In this document: in pieces, positions 16,502 to 25,571 of the stretch | Position numbering within the stretch: the first letter of the stretch is position 1 | Layout: each line of letters starts with the position of its first letter | NCBI GenBank assembly: GCA_021736445.1 | Contig: JAIPGA010000021.1 | Location: 1-34,316, forward strand | DNA length: 34,316 bases | Source of the DNA: Synergistales bacterium | Lineage (GTDB): Bacteria > Synergistota > Synergistia > Synergistales > Aminiphilaceae | Direction of reading: 5' to 3' | The notes under the pieces: generated by a model | What the model saw: the letters and a program-made list of their open reading frames with translations, nothing else | The model's database searches: none | Told to the model about the DNA's origin: nothing | Translations under genes and position numbers: made by a program

Positions 16502-18364
16502 ATGAGTTATCTAGAGCAGTTGAACGAGCCGGAAGATCTGAGGGGAATGGATCCTGCACAGCTTCCCGAACTCTGCGAGGAGCTGCGGGCCATGATCACC
16601 GATGTGACCATCCAGAACGGGGGGCATCTGGCATCGTCTCTCGGGGCGGTGGAGCTTGTGGTTTCGCTGCTGCGGGTTTTCGACTTCGAGCGCGACAGGA
16701 TTGTCTTCGATGTGGGACACCAGGCCTACGCATACAAGATCCTCACCGGCAGACGGGATCGTTTTCATACACTGCGAACCTGGGACGGCATCAGCGGCTA
16801 TCCCAAAAAGAGCGAAAGCCCCTACGACCATTTCAACGTAGGGCACAGCAGCACCTCCCTTTCGGCGGCCCTGGGGTACGCAAAGGCCCGTGATATCCGA
16901 AAGCAGAGCCATCATGTGGTTGCTTTCGTCGGTGACGGGTCGCTGCTCAACGGCGTGGCCCTGGAGGCGCTGAACAATATCCAGCAGTCCCACACCAGGC
17001 TGCTCATCATCCTGAACGACAACGAGATGTCCATCAATCAGCGGATCGGCGGCTTTTCGGAGCACATAGGCCATCTGAGCGTCAATCCCGCCTACCGCAA
17101 GCTGAAAGAGACGATCAAGGAGCAGTGCCGGTATCTGCCCAGGGGGGAGCGGATCGAGACCCTCCTGGGCAGGGTGAAAAGCCACGTCAAGACCTTCCTC
17201 CAGCCGGCGAACATCTTCGAAGAGCTGGGGATCACCTACTGGGGTCCCTTTGACGGTCACAACGTGGAGGAGATGGAGGCCGTCCTCACGCTGGCCAGGG
17301 AGGTGGACACCCCTATTCTTGTCCATGTACGGACCACCAAGGGCAAGGGATACCCCGAGGCGGAGAAGAACCCGAGCAAGTTCCACGGTGTCCCCCCCCG
17401 GGAGCCGTCCCCGACGGAGCGGAAGCAGCGCAGCTGGAGCGCGGCGGCGGTCCAGGCGGTGACGGATCTGGCCGCGAGGTCGCCGAAGGTGGTCTGCTGC
17501 ACGGCCGCCATGAAAGAGGGTACCAAACTGAGCCAGTTCGCCGAGGCCTATCCGGAACGGTTCTTCGATGTCGGTATCGCCGAGGAACACATGCTGACCT
17601 TCTCGGCCGGCCTGGCCTCCGGAGGGCTCCGCCCCTATGCCTTCATCTACTCCACGTTCCTGCAGAGAGGCATGGATCAGCTCTTCCACGATCTCGCCAT
17701 GCAGGACAATGCCGTGGTGGTGGCGATCGACCGTGCCGGGCTGGTCGGTGAGGACGGGGAGACGCACCACGGTCTCTTCGATATCGCCTGGTGCAGGGCG
17801 ATCCCCCACATCACCATGGCGGCGCCGCGGGACGAGATCGATCTGGAGTATCTCTTCACCCAGGGGCTTGACTGCAGACAGCCGCTGTTTGTGCGCTATC
17901 CCCGGGGGAAGGCGCCGGTGTCGCTTGCGCGAAAGGAAGATGGCGAGCCCGCGGGATGGGGGCGTGCCGAGGTGCTGGCGGAGGGGTCGCGTTGGCTTCT
18001 GATAGGTGCGGGCAGTACGATACCCATTCTGCTGGATGCGCGCGACCGTGCCGAACAGGCCGGGTTCCCGGCTCCGACTGTGGTGGACCTCCGTTTCCTC
18101 AAGCCCCTTGACTGGGAGACCCTCCTGCCGGTGATCGAGCGGCATGAATGTGTGGTGACCGCGGAAGAGGGGGTCCTCGCCGGCGGTGTCGGCGAGGAGA
18201 TACGGGCCGGCGTACAGCGTGAGGGGGGCAGTACGGCTGTCCATACACTTGGCGTGCCGGACCGGCTGATCCCTCAGGGGACACGGCAGCGGCAGCTTGA
18301 AGAGGTAGGGCTTACTGCCGAGAAGATTCTCCATGTCTACCAACAATACCAGACGTCGTCTTGA
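16502..18364 (+). CDS. dxs: 1-deoxy-D-xylulose-5-phosphate synthase
   Basis: Dxs makes 1-deoxyxylulose 5-phosphate from pyruvate and glyceraldehyde 3-phosphate, the entry step of the MEP isoprenoid pathway. The 620-residue protein has the N-terminal thiamine diphosphate domain with GHLASSLG and VGDGSLLNGVALEALNN (Mg-TDP site), a transketolase-like central domain with DVGIAEEHML and DRAGLVGEDGETHHG, and a C-terminal domain ending in VTAEEGVLAGGVGEE. Length and motifs fit the family. The ATG follows AAAGGGAG. The last 32 bases overlap tlyA. Confidence 0.95.
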   Translation: MSYLEQLNEPEDLRGMDPAQLPELCEELRAMITDVTIQNGGHLASSLGAVELVVSLLRVFDFERDRIVFDVGHQAYAYKILTGRRDRFHTLRTWDGISGYPKKSESPYDHFNVGHSSTSLSAALGYAKARDIRKQSHHVVAFVGDGSLLNGVALEALNNIQQSHTRLLIILNDNEMSINQRIGGFSEHIGHLSVNPAYRKLKETIKEQCRYLPRGERIETLLGRVKSHVKTFLQPANIFEELGITYWGPFDGHNVEEMEAVLTLAREVDTPILVHVRTTKGKGYPEAEKNPSKFHGVPPREPSPTERKQRSWSAAAVQAVTDLAARSPKVVCCTAAMKEGTKLSQFAEAYPERFFDVGIAEEHMLTFSAGLASGGLRPYAFIYSTFLQRGMDQLFHDLAMQDNAVVVAIDRAGLVGEDGETHHGLFDIAWCRAIPHITMAAPRDEIDLEYLFTQGLDCRQPLFVRYPRGKAPVSLARKEDGEPAGWGRAEVLAEGSRWLLIGAGSTIPILLDARDRAEQAGFPAPTVVDLRFLKPLDWETLLPVIERHECVVTAEEGVLAGGVGEEIRAGVQREGGSTAVHTLGVPDRLIPQGTRQRQLEEVGLTAEKILHVYQQYQTSS

Positions 18365-19175
18365 CTGGCTGGTGGTGGAGCGCGGTTTGGCGCCTACCCG
18401 CAGCAAGGCCAAAGGTCTGATCATGGCCGGTGAGGTGCTGGTTGACGGAGAACGGATGGATAAAGCTGGCACACTCGTGGCGGAGGCGTCGTCCCTTTCG
18501 TTGAAAGGGGGAGGGGACCGGTGGGTCAGCCGCGGTGCACAGAAGCTCCTCAAGGGGTTGAGGGCCTTCGATCTCTCCGTAGAGGGGGAGACCTGCCTCG
18601 ATGTGGGCGCCTCTACGGGAGGATTCACCGAGGTGCTCCTGCACTACGGTGCGGTCAGGGTGTTCGCCGTCGACGTGGGGTACGGCCAGCTGGCCTGGTC
18701 GTTACGGAATGATCCCCGGGTAGAGGTCCGCGAACGGACCAACGCACGCTATCTGCATGCCCACAGCTTCGCGGTACGCCCCGCTTTCGCCTCGGTGGAT
18801 GTCTCGTTTATCTCGCTGCGGTCCATTCTCCCTGCGGTGGCGTCGGTGCTTGCCGAAGGGGGAAGGGTGGTGGCCCTGGTGAAACCCCAGTTCGAGGCGG
18901 GACCCGCCCGTCTCGGCAAGGGGGGGGTTGTCCGGGAACGCCGGGTCCACGCGGAGGTACTCCGGGAGATGGTAGAATTCATAGAACACCAGCTCCCCTT
19001 CGTGCTTCGGGGTGTGTCCTATTCCCCCATCACCGGACCGAAGGGGAATATCGAATTTCTTTTGTACCTCCAGACTGGGCACGATGCTGCCGGCGGTTCC
19101 ACCTCTCCTTCACAGTGGCTGAAAAGGGTGGAAGAGGTGGTGGAACAGGCCCACCGGCAGATGGCGGTGTCGTGA
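18333..19175 (+). CDS. tlyA: TlyA family rRNA 2'-O-methyltransferase (S4 + FtsJ-like domains)
   Basis: This 280-residue protein has an N-terminal S4 RNA-binding domain (about residues 8-65: RLDWLVVERG, KGLIMAGEVLVDG) and a Rossmann methyltransferase domain with SAM motif CLDVGASTGGFTE (about 88-100). The catalytic-type Asp/Lys segments VDVSFISL and LVKPQFEAG follow. Family members methylate 16S and/or 23S rRNA; the older name haemolysin A is misleading. The start overlaps dxs by 32 bases; it is supported because the S4 domain begins within the first ten residues, though the ribosome site is weak. Confidence 0.9.
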   Translation: MSTNNTRRRLDWLVVERGLAPTRSKAKGLIMAGEVLVDGERMDKAGTLVAEASSLSLKGGGDRWVSRGAQKLLKGLRAFDLSVEGETCLDVGASTGGFTEVLLHYGAVRVFAVDVGYGQLAWSLRNDPRVEVRERTNARYLHAHSFAVRPAFASVDVSFISLRSILPAVASVLAEGGRVVALVKPQFEAGPARLGKGGVVRERRVHAEVLREMVEFIEHQLPFVLRGVSYSPITGPKGNIEFLLYLQTGHDAAGGSTSPSQWLKRVEEVVEQAHRQMAVS

Positions 19176-19208
19176 GAAACTCTGAATCCGGGAGGCATTA
19201 CGCCGAGG

Positions 19209-20081
19209 ATGAATATCGGATTACTTGTCAATACAAAAAAGAAAGAGGCCCTCGCTATTGGGAAACGCCTTGTCATGTGGGGCCAGCGGCGCGAGCTGCG
19301 GTTCTGCACGCCCCCCTACGAGGCATCCTTTCTGGGGATCCCCGAAACACCGGACAAGGAGTGGAAAGAGAGTGTCGACTTCGCTGTAGTCGTAGGCGGC
19401 GACGGCACCTTCCTCCGGGCCGCCCGCTATGTACAGGGGCATGATATCCCGCTCTTCGGGGTCAATGCCGGGAGACTGGGCTTCCTTGCAGTGGGAAACC
19501 CGCAATGTGTCGAAGATGACATCGAAAACATCATCGCAGGCAAATACGGCTGTACGGAACGCCATCTGCTGGAAGGGCGCGTGTGGCGGGAGAGCCGTCT
19601 TGTCCATAAGCTCTATGCACTCAACGATCTGGTGGTCACCAAGGGCGCTTTCGCCCGTCTGATCTATATTGAGGTGCACGTGGGGGACCGTTATCTCAAC
19701 ACCATGCCCTCCGATGGCATGATCGTGGCCAGTCCCACAGGCTCGACCGCCTACGCCCTTTCGGCGGGCGGTCCGATTGTCCCGCCCCATGTTCCCTGCC
19801 TGGTGCTGGTCCCTATCTGTCCGCATACGCTCTATGCCCGTCCCCTTGTGCTGGGGGAGCATGATTCGGTCACCCTGGTCCCCCTGGGCGAACACCGCGA
19901 ACTGATTCTGACGCAGGATGGTCAGCTGGGCTACGAGATTCTGCCGGGAGACCGCTTTGAGGTCTTTATCTCGCCGGGGAAGACGGTGCAGACGATCTCC
20001 CCCCACTACGGGGAGTACTACGAGCTTTTGCGAGAGAAGTTTCTCTGGGGAAAAAGCCAGGTGAACACACCGGGAGAGTAG
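19209..20081 (+). CDS. nadK: NAD kinase
   Basis: NAD kinase phosphorylates NAD to NADP. The 290-residue protein shows the GGDGTFLRAAR motif (about residues 63-73), NAGRLGFLA, the ND pair in ALNDLVVTKG, and SPTGSTAYALSAGGPIV, all NAD-kinase signatures. Start ATG 19209 has GGGAGG 13 bases upstream and CGAGG immediately before. It sits between tlyA and recN, a gene order often seen in diverse bacteria. Confidence 0.94.
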   Translation: MNIGLLVNTKKKEALAIGKRLVMWGQRRELRFCTPPYEASFLGIPETPDKEWKESVDFAVVVGGDGTFLRAARYVQGHDIPLFGVNAGRLGFLAVGNPQCVEDDIENIIAGKYGCTERHLLEGRVWRESRLVHKLYALNDLVVTKGAFARLIYIEVHVGDRYLNTMPSDGMIVASPTGSTAYALSAGGPIVPPHVPCLVLVPICPHTLYARPLVLGEHDSVTLVPLGEHRELILTQDGQLGYEILPGDRFEVFISPGKTVQTISPHYGEYYELLREKFLWGKSQVNTPGE

Positions 20082-20087
20082 AAGACT

Positions 20088-21746
20088 ATGCTCGAAGAAC
20101 TGCAGGTACACAACCTTGGGGGCATTCGGGAGGCCGAGCTCCGGCTCGGCGACGGGCTTATCGTGTTGACTGGGGAGAGCGGTACGGGAAAGAGCAGCAT
20201 TGTCAGGGCCCTGGAGTTTCTGGCCGGACGCCGTGCCCAGAGTGCCCTTGTGCGGCACGGCTCGGAGGAAGGCAGCGCCTGGGGCGTGTTTTCCGCCGAC
20301 CGCCTTCAGGGTATCCCGGAGGAGTACCAGCCGGAAGAGGGAACGCTGCTTGTCCGTCGGGTGCTTTCCCGGAACGGCAGGGGCAAGTGCTACCTACAGG
20401 GGAAACCGGCGGCGCTCCATCAGCTCTCTCAGGTGATGAACGCCCTGATCGGCATACAGAGTCAGTTTGCGCAGCTGGAACTCCTTGAATCGGAGAAACA
20501 GCGGGAACTCCTCGATGCCTACGGCGGTGCTGCGGTGCGGGAGGTGAAGGACTCCCTTCATGGGCTGTTTGTGCGCGCCGTCGGCGAGGAGCGCAAGCTC
20601 CGCGCTCTCCGGGAGAAGCGGGCGGAGGTAGAGCAGCAGTACGAGCGCTACCATGAGATCCTGGGCCGCATTCATTCCATAGAGCTCCACGAGGAGATCG
20701 AACAGAAATGGGAGGAGCGGACCCGCCGGCTGATGCGCCTGAAGGAGCGGAAGGAACGCATCGACGAGCTTGCCGCGCTTCTGGACGGGGGGCTCGCCGG
20801 CGAAGGTCTGCTTTCCTCCGTGGAGACCCTCTGTGAAGGGCTCCGGACGCTCCAGAGGGTCAACGGGGAATCGAGCTGGCACCGCCACACCGATGCCGCG
20901 TTGAATCTCTTTCAGTCTCTCTCGGCGGCCCTCGCCTCGGAGTCGACGCAGATCCATACCGAGGGGATCGAACAGGAGCTCGAGGAGATTGAGCATGCCA
21001 GGGGGCTTGTGCGGCATCTCCAGAGGGAGCTGCAGACCAGCTCGGTGGCCTCTGTCGTGGAGTTCGCCAACAAGCTGCGCAGCGATCTTGACTGGTTCGA
21101 GTCGAGCCTCCAGGAGATCACGGAACGGAAAGATACGGTGCAGACCCTGCGCAAACAGACCGGCGAACTGGCCCTCCAGCTCCGGGAGTGTCGGGAGAGA
21201 ACCGCGGAGGATCTGGCCGCCCGGATCAACAGTATCCTCGACGAACTCGGCATGGAGGGGGCCAACTTCCATGTGGAACTGGCGAAATCCGACCGTATCC
21301 GCGCCAATGGGGCCGACGAAGTCCGGTTCTCCTTCCGGGTCGGTTCCGGCACGCCGGTTCCTGTGGAGAAGATGGCCTCCGGAGGCGAACTGAGCCGGCT
21401 CATGCTGGCGATCCAGCTGGCTCTGCCCAACGAACGGCTTCCGGGGGTGCTTGTCTTTGACGAGGTGGAGGCTGGTTTGGGCGGCAAGTCGGCGTTGCTT
21501 GCGGGATATAAACTGAAGGAGCTGTCGCAGAGGTGCCAGGTGATCCTGGTGACCCACGAAGCCACCATAGCGGCCCTGGCCGATCAGCATTTCACCGTAG
21601 AAAAAGAGGGCGGGGGTACCATTCTGCGGGAGGTCGCCGATGAGAAACGTGTCGTGGAGGTGGCGCGCATGCTGTCTGGCGACACCTCCTCTCGGGAAGC
21701 GCTCTCCCACGCGCAGCAGCTGCTTTCACTGCAGGCGAGTTCGTGA
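20088..21746 (+). CDS. recN: DNA repair protein RecN
   Basis: RecN is an SMC-like ATPase that acts in double-strand break repair. The 552-residue protein has N-terminal Walker A TGESGTGKSS (about residues 28-37), a long central helical region rich in Glu, Arg and Leu (about 150-370) likely to be coiled coil, and C-terminal ABC signature ASGGELSRLML followed by Walker B LVFDEVEAGLGG. The length matches. It is the last gene of the xseB operon; 67 bases separate it from the kinase gene. Confidence 0.95.
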   Translation: MLEELQVHNLGGIREAELRLGDGLIVLTGESGTGKSSIVRALEFLAGRRAQSALVRHGSEEGSAWGVFSADRLQGIPEEYQPEEGTLLVRRVLSRNGRGKCYLQGKPAALHQLSQVMNALIGIQSQFAQLELLESEKQRELLDAYGGAAVREVKDSLHGLFVRAVGEERKLRALREKRAEVEQQYERYHEILGRIHSIELHEEIEQKWEERTRRLMRLKERKERIDELAALLDGGLAGEGLLSSVETLCEGLRTLQRVNGESSWHRHTDAALNLFQSLSAALASESTQIHTEGIEQELEEIEHARGLVRHLQRELQTSSVASVVEFANKLRSDLDWFESSLQEITERKDTVQTLRKQTGELALQLRECRERTAEDLAARINSILDELGMEGANFHVELAKSDRIRANGADEVRFSFRVGSGTPVPVEKMASGGELSRLMLAIQLALPNERLPGVLVFDEVEAGLGGKSALLAGYKLKELSQRCQVILVTHEATIAALADQHFTVEKEGGGTILREVADEKRVVEVARMLSGDTSSREALSHAQQLLSLQASS

Positions 21747-21813
21747 TGGCGGTGTTGCGGGGGACCGCACGGTACAGCGGTGTGGTCTATAGAACCTGAG
21801 AGAGTGATTGTCT

Positions 21814-23745
21814 ATGAGCGGAGTACCGTCTTCTCTGGGGACCTACTATCGGCGGCTTGCCGAGCAGTTGCCGGATGCGCTCTGTCTGCACACGGCTGCA
21901 GGGAGAATCCTCTTTTGCAACCAGGCCGGCCTGCAGCTGCTGGGAATTCCGCAGGCTGATGTGGGCCGGATCGATTTCTTTGCTCTCTTTGCTTCCGGTT
22001 CACAGCGGTACCGCGATGCCCTTGCCGCGGCGGGTCAGGAGGATCGAAACACCCTTGACGCAGCGCTTCTCCGCAGAGATGGGGCGGAGGTTCCCGTTGT
22101 GCTCAATGCGCAATTCCTCGACGAAGAGGAATCCCTTGTGCAATGCCTGATGAAGGATCGTTCACCCCGGCTGCGGCAGGAGGAGCGTCTCCGGCTCGAG
22201 TGGGCGATCTCGATGGTTGACCAGGCCACGGATGCGTTGGTGCATACCGACTGCAGCCATCGTATCGTCTACATGAACAGAGCCGCGGAGGATCTCTTCG
22301 GTTTCGCCTTTTCCGAGATACGAGGCAGGACACCGGATATCTTCAACGCCGAACCGGAAGCCCGTCGGTTACAGCAGCGTATCGGGGCTACCCTGCGGAA
22401 GGGAACCCCCTATACGGGGGATCATCTGAACAGACGGAAGGATGGAGCGCTTTTTGTCTGCCGGATACGGATCAGCCCTCTGCGGGACAGCGAAGGGCAT
22501 GTCGTAGGGTATGTGGAGTCCCGGCAGGATGTGACAGAGGAAAAGGAGATCCAGGAAAAACTGGGCAAGGCGCTTGAAGAGGCCCGATTGGCACAGCGGC
22601 GTGCCGAAGCGGCGAACCAGGCGAAAAACCGCTTCTTTTCCAGCATGAGTCATGAAATCAGAACGCCTATGAACGGTGTCATGGGGATGCTTCAGCTCCT
22701 GCACTCGACGGAGCTCACTGATGAGCAGAGCGAGTGGGTCGATGTGGCGCTCCAGTCAGCGGAGAGGATGACCAATCTGTTGAGCAGGCTCCTTGACCTT
22801 GCCCGGGCCGAGTCGGGATTGGTCCAATTGAAGGTACAGCCCCTCTCACTCCGGTGGGTGATCGAGTGCATTGAAGGATTGTTCACCGTAAAAGCCAAGC
22901 AGAAGGGACTCGGCTTCCACTGCAGCTGTGAGGACAGTGTCCCCGAGCAGGTAGTGGGTGACGAGACCCGGGTGACACAGGTTCTCACCATCCTGGTGGA
23001 GAATGCCTTTGCGTTTACCGATCAGGGACGGATCGATGTGCATCTTGGAGGAGGGCTTGGGGAGAACGAGGAGGGCGATCCCCTCTTCCAGGCCCGCCTT
23101 ACGGTGCAGGACACAGGCGTGGGCATGTGCCGGGAGCCCCTTTGTGGCACGGCTGAAAGGGAAAGCGACTGGTTGACGGATCATCGGCATGGGCCGGGAA
23201 TGGGTCTCCCGATGGTGCGTCGGCTTCTGGAGCTGATGTCGGGAACGATCCAGTTCGAGGGCGTGCCCGGCGGGGGGACAGCCGTTCAGGTGACCATCCC
23301 GTTCCTCCTGTCTGAGGGAGAGGCCTCGACGGAGGGGGGAGCCGAAGAGAGGTGTTCCCCGAATGAAGGGTTGTCCGTGCTCCTTGTCGAGGACGACTCC
23401 GTCAACCGGCTGGTGTTGTGCCGCATTCTGGAACGGTCGGGATACAAGGTCACGGAGGCGAAGGACGGGGAACAGGCGCTCGAGATTCTGTGCGGTACGT
23501 CCTTCGATTGTATTCTGATGGATATACGGATGCCCAGAATGAACGGTCCGGAAACGGTTTCCGTGATCCGAAACAGCGAGGCATTCCGCCATGTCTCTAC
23601 CGTTCCGGTTATTGCCGTCACAGCCTATGCCCAGTCGGGAGACAGAGAGCGTTTTCTCGAGGAGGGGATGGACGCCTATCTGACAAAACCCGTCCACCGG
23701 GAGGAACTGTTGCACACGCTGGAGCAGCTCTGTTCCCCCGGATGA
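21814..23745 (+). CDS. Soluble hybrid histidine kinase (PAS-PAS-HisKA-HATPase-REC)
   Basis: This 643-residue sensor kinase has two PAS-like domains (about residues 10-115 and 128-245), a short coiled-coil linker, and a HisKA domain with phosphorylatable His280 in SMSHEIRTPMNGV. A HATPase domain follows (VENAFAFTD, DTGVGM, GMGLPMV), then a C-terminal receiver domain (about 520-643) with VLLVEDDSVN, phospho-acceptor Asp in CILMDIRMP and Lys in LTKPVH. No membrane segment or signal peptide is seen, so it probably senses a cytoplasmic cue. It lacks an Hpt domain; a stand-alone Hpt protein is encoded 1.2 kb downstream and may receive its phosphate. ATG 21814 is preferred over TTG 21808. No DNA-binding response regulator is nearby. 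Confidence 0.93.
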   Translation: MSGVPSSLGTYYRRLAEQLPDALCLHTAAGRILFCNQAGLQLLGIPQADVGRIDFFALFASGSQRYRDALAAAGQEDRNTLDAALLRRDGAEVPVVLNAQFLDEEESLVQCLMKDRSPRLRQEERLRLEWAISMVDQATDALVHTDCSHRIVYMNRAAEDLFGFAFSEIRGRTPDIFNAEPEARRLQQRIGATLRKGTPYTGDHLNRRKDGALFVCRIRISPLRDSEGHVVGYVESRQDVTEEKEIQEKLGKALEEARLAQRRAEAANQAKNRFFSSMSHEIRTPMNGVMGMLQLLHSTELTDEQSEWVDVALQSAERMTNLLSRLLDLARAESGLVQLKVQPLSLRWVIECIEGLFTVKAKQKGLGFHCSCEDSVPEQVVGDETRVTQVLTILVENAFAFTDQGRIDVHLGGGLGENEEGDPLFQARLTVQDTGVGMCREPLCGTAERESDWLTDHRHGPGMGLPMVRRLLELMSGTIQFEGVPGGGTAVQVTIPFLLSEGEASTEGGAEERCSPNEGLSVLLVEDDSVNRLVLCRILERSGYKVTEAKDGEQALEILCGTSFDCILMDIRMPRMNGPETVSVIRNSEAFRHVSTVPVIAVTAYAQSGDRERFLEEGMDAYLTKPVHREELLHTLEQLCSPG

Positions 23746-23842
23746 GACGGAGACGCATGAGGGCTTGTCTGGGTCTCGGGGCTCTGCTGGACAGCTTTGG
23801 CTCCGCCTCGGCGATACGGCAGAGCACGGAGGGGATGAAGAT

Positions 23843-24550
23843 ATGCGCTGTGGTGTGGAGGGGCTTGCAATGCTTCCCGGCTTTTCGGTGCTTCCCGGCG
23901 AGCAGGTGTGTCGCATTGCCGAGATCGCCGTTCCCCGGAGGTTCCGTCGGGGGGAGCGCATCTTTTCGGAGGGGGATGAGGGAGAGGGTTTCTATGTTGT
24001 CCTGGAGGGGAAGGTGAAGGTCTTTCGGCTCTCCTCCGAGGGGAAAGAGGTCATCCTTCATTTCTGCCATCGCGGCGATAACTTCGGCCAGGTAGCCATG
24101 TACGCAGGTAATGACTATCCCGCCGATGCCGAGGCCCTCTCCGATACGCGGCTTCTCTTTTTCGAACGGGAATCCTTTATCCAGCACATCAAGGAAGAGC
24201 CGACCCTGGCGCTTGGCATGCTGGCGGCCCTGTCGGTGCGTCTCCGCGAGTTTACCCAACAGGTGGAAAACCTGGCACTCAAAGAGGTGCCGGCACGTAT
24301 CGCCACCTACATCCTCTACCTTGCGGAAAAGCAGCAGAACTGGAGCCGCGTGCAGATGGACAGTACGCAGAACCAGCTTTCCCGGATGATCGGCACGACC
24401 CCGGAGACGCTGTCGCGGCTGATGACCCGACTGGAGGAAACCGGGGTGATTGCGGTCAGCCGCAGCACGATAGCCATCCGGGATTGGCGACGTCTGCAAT
24501 CCCTGTCGGAGCGGGGGTTTGCTGCGATTGAGGGGGATGCGGCAGTGTGA
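23843..24550 (+). CDS. Crp/Fnr family transcriptional regulator
   Basis: This 235-residue regulator has an N-terminal cyclic-nucleotide-binding-like domain (RRGERIFSEGDEGEGFYVV, LHFCHRGDNFGQVAM) followed by a dimer helix. A C-terminal winged helix carries the recognition region QNQLSRMIGTTPETLSRLM. It lacks the N-terminal cysteine cluster of oxygen-sensing FNR (only isolated Cys residues), so its ligand is unknown. ATG 23843 follows GGAGGGG at 23828-23834; the frame is open upstream but without a better start. It lies between the hybrid kinase and the selenocysteine tRNA gene. Confidence 0.9.
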   Translation: MRCGVEGLAMLPGFSVLPGEQVCRIAEIAVPRRFRRGERIFSEGDEGEGFYVVLEGKVKVFRLSSEGKEVILHFCHRGDNFGQVAMYAGNDYPADAEALSDTRLLFFERESFIQHIKEEPTLALGMLAALSVRLREFTQQVENLALKEVPARIATYILYLAEKQQNWSRVQMDSTQNQLSRMIGTTPETLSRLMTRLEETGVIAVSRSTIAIRDWRRLQSLSERGFAAIEGDAAV

Positions 24551-24695
24551 GGAGCCGTGAGGCCATCTATGGGCGATGAAGGTGGTTGGCGGGATCTTCC
24601 GCTGGGTCCACCCTGGCCATGCCGTTTCGGCTTTCCCCCGGGATATGCGATTGGAGAGGCTGAACAACCCGGGTGCCCACAAAGACCGCAAGGTT

Positions 24696-24704
24696 TGCTA
24701 CAAT
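24696..24704 (+). promoter_or_regulatory. Extended -10 promoter of the selenocysteine tRNA
   Basis: TGCTACAAT combines a good -10 hexamer (TACAAT, 24699-24704) with an upstream TG. It would start transcription around 24711, eight bases before the mature tRNA. No convincing -35 is seen, as allowed for extended -10 promoters. Confidence 0.6.
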
Positions 24705-24718
24705 GGTGTTCGATTCAT

Positions 24719-24816
24719 GGAGGCGGTTGTGCTCTGGTGAGTGCCCCGGGCTTCAAACCCGGTGGGGGGCGGTATGAGCCGTCTCCGGTGGGTTCGATTC
24801 CCACACGTCTCCGCCA
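24719..24816 (+). tRNA. selC: Selenocysteine tRNA, anticodon UCA (selC)
   Basis: This 98-base tRNA gene ends in an encoded CCA. The acceptor arm is eight positions long (GGAGGCGG with the 3' strand at 24805-24812; last pair G-A) and the T stem has five pairs with loop TTCGATT, the 8+5 geometry of bacterial tRNA-Sec. The D stem is extended to six pairs (24729-24734 with 24739-24744). The anticodon loop CTTCAAA carries TCA at 24753-24755 on a 5-pair stem. A long variable arm follows. These features separate it from serine and suppressor tRNAs. The genome therefore decodes UGA as selenocysteine. Confidence 0.96.
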
Positions 24817-24830
24817 CGGCGGACCCACAG

Positions 24831-24866
24831 GAGCCTTTCCGGATGCAGGCCGGAGAGGCTCTTTCT
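24831..24866 (+). terminator. Intrinsic terminator after selC
   Basis: GAGCCTTTCCGG (24831-24842) pairs with CCGGAGAGGCTC (24850-24861) over twelve pairs including one G-U, with a seven-base loop, followed by TTTCT. It ends the selC transcript. Confidence 0.85.
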
Positions 24867-24910
24867 ATGATCCAATCATGCTATCTTTCCCTCTGCCTGT
24901 TTGGCAAGGC

Positions 24911-24919
24911 TGGTATACT
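24911..24919 (+). promoter_or_regulatory. Extended -10 promoter of the Hpt gene
   Basis: TGGTATACT provides an extended -10 (TATACT at 24914-24919 with upstream TG), about 32 bases before the ATG and after the selC terminator. The -35 is weak. It may also drive the selenoprotein candidate downstream. Confidence 0.5.
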
Positions 24920-24950
24920 GATATAGGAACGAATGCTCGGAGGTGAGTCG

Positions 24951-25484
24951 ATGACCCTTGCAGAGGAAGGGAAGGAATGGGACGGTGGTGTAGATGGGAA
25001 CGGCGGCACAGAGCGGAGCTCCGGTGACCAGCCGGACGAGGGTACCCGCGTTTCCCCGTCTGAAGGGACTGCTTCTGCCGGGCCCAGTACCGAGAGAGCG
25101 ATCTTCGACGAATCCCTTCTCCTGGAGCAGCAGGGCGGAGACAGGGGATTTGTTGCCATTTTGAAATCGGAGACGGCGCGGCGCCTCCGGGAGTGCCGCG
25201 ACACCATAACGGAGGCGCTCAATGAGAGAGACGGAAGCGATGTGCACGATATCGCCCATGCCCTCAAGGGGATCGCCCTCACTGTCGCGCTTCCTCGCCT
25301 TGCGGAGAGCGCGGAGCGGCTTATGGGGCTCTCGAAGGCCCGGGCGGCGGAGATGGACGACCGACTGTACGAGGCATGCCGAAGGTTTCTGGGAGATATC
25401 GACAGTGCGCTGCGGGCGCTGGATGCGGACCGTTCCGGACAGTCCCGGGGGGCTGACGAAGCCGGAGATCTGCGGAATCCGTGA
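24951..25484 (+). CDS. Stand-alone histidine phosphotransfer (Hpt) protein
   Basis: This 177-residue protein has a ~50-residue disordered, Gly/Glu/Ser-rich N-terminus and then an Hpt four-helix domain (about 65-160). The phosphorylatable His103 lies in AHALKGIAL, matching the Hpt HxxKG pattern. The start is ATG 24951 because GGAGGT at 24939-24944 is well placed; the upstream in-frame ATG 24933 precedes that site. Hpt proteins relay phosphate from a hybrid kinase receiver domain to a final response regulator. The Hpt-less hybrid kinase encoded at 21814-23745 is the obvious candidate donor; the acceptor is not in the window. Confidence 0.85.
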   Translation: MTLAEEGKEWDGGVDGNGGTERSSGDQPDEGTRVSPSEGTASAGPSTERAIFDESLLLEQQGGDRGFVAILKSETARRLRECRDTITEALNERDGSDVHDIAHALKGIALTVALPRLAESAERLMGLSKARAAEMDDRLYEACRRFLGDIDSALRALDADRSGQSRGADEAGDLRNP

Positions 25485-25571
25485 GAAGGATGGTGCCGCC
25501 TGTCTGTGTTGTGTGCGGACGGTGGCGATGTACTGCTGATCGCTGACGAGAGAGAAAGGGAGTTGTTGACC

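Noticed and set aside
24557-24946. 129-codon frame over the selC region
   Set aside because: It runs straight through the selenocysteine tRNA and its terminator, so it cannot be a real gene.
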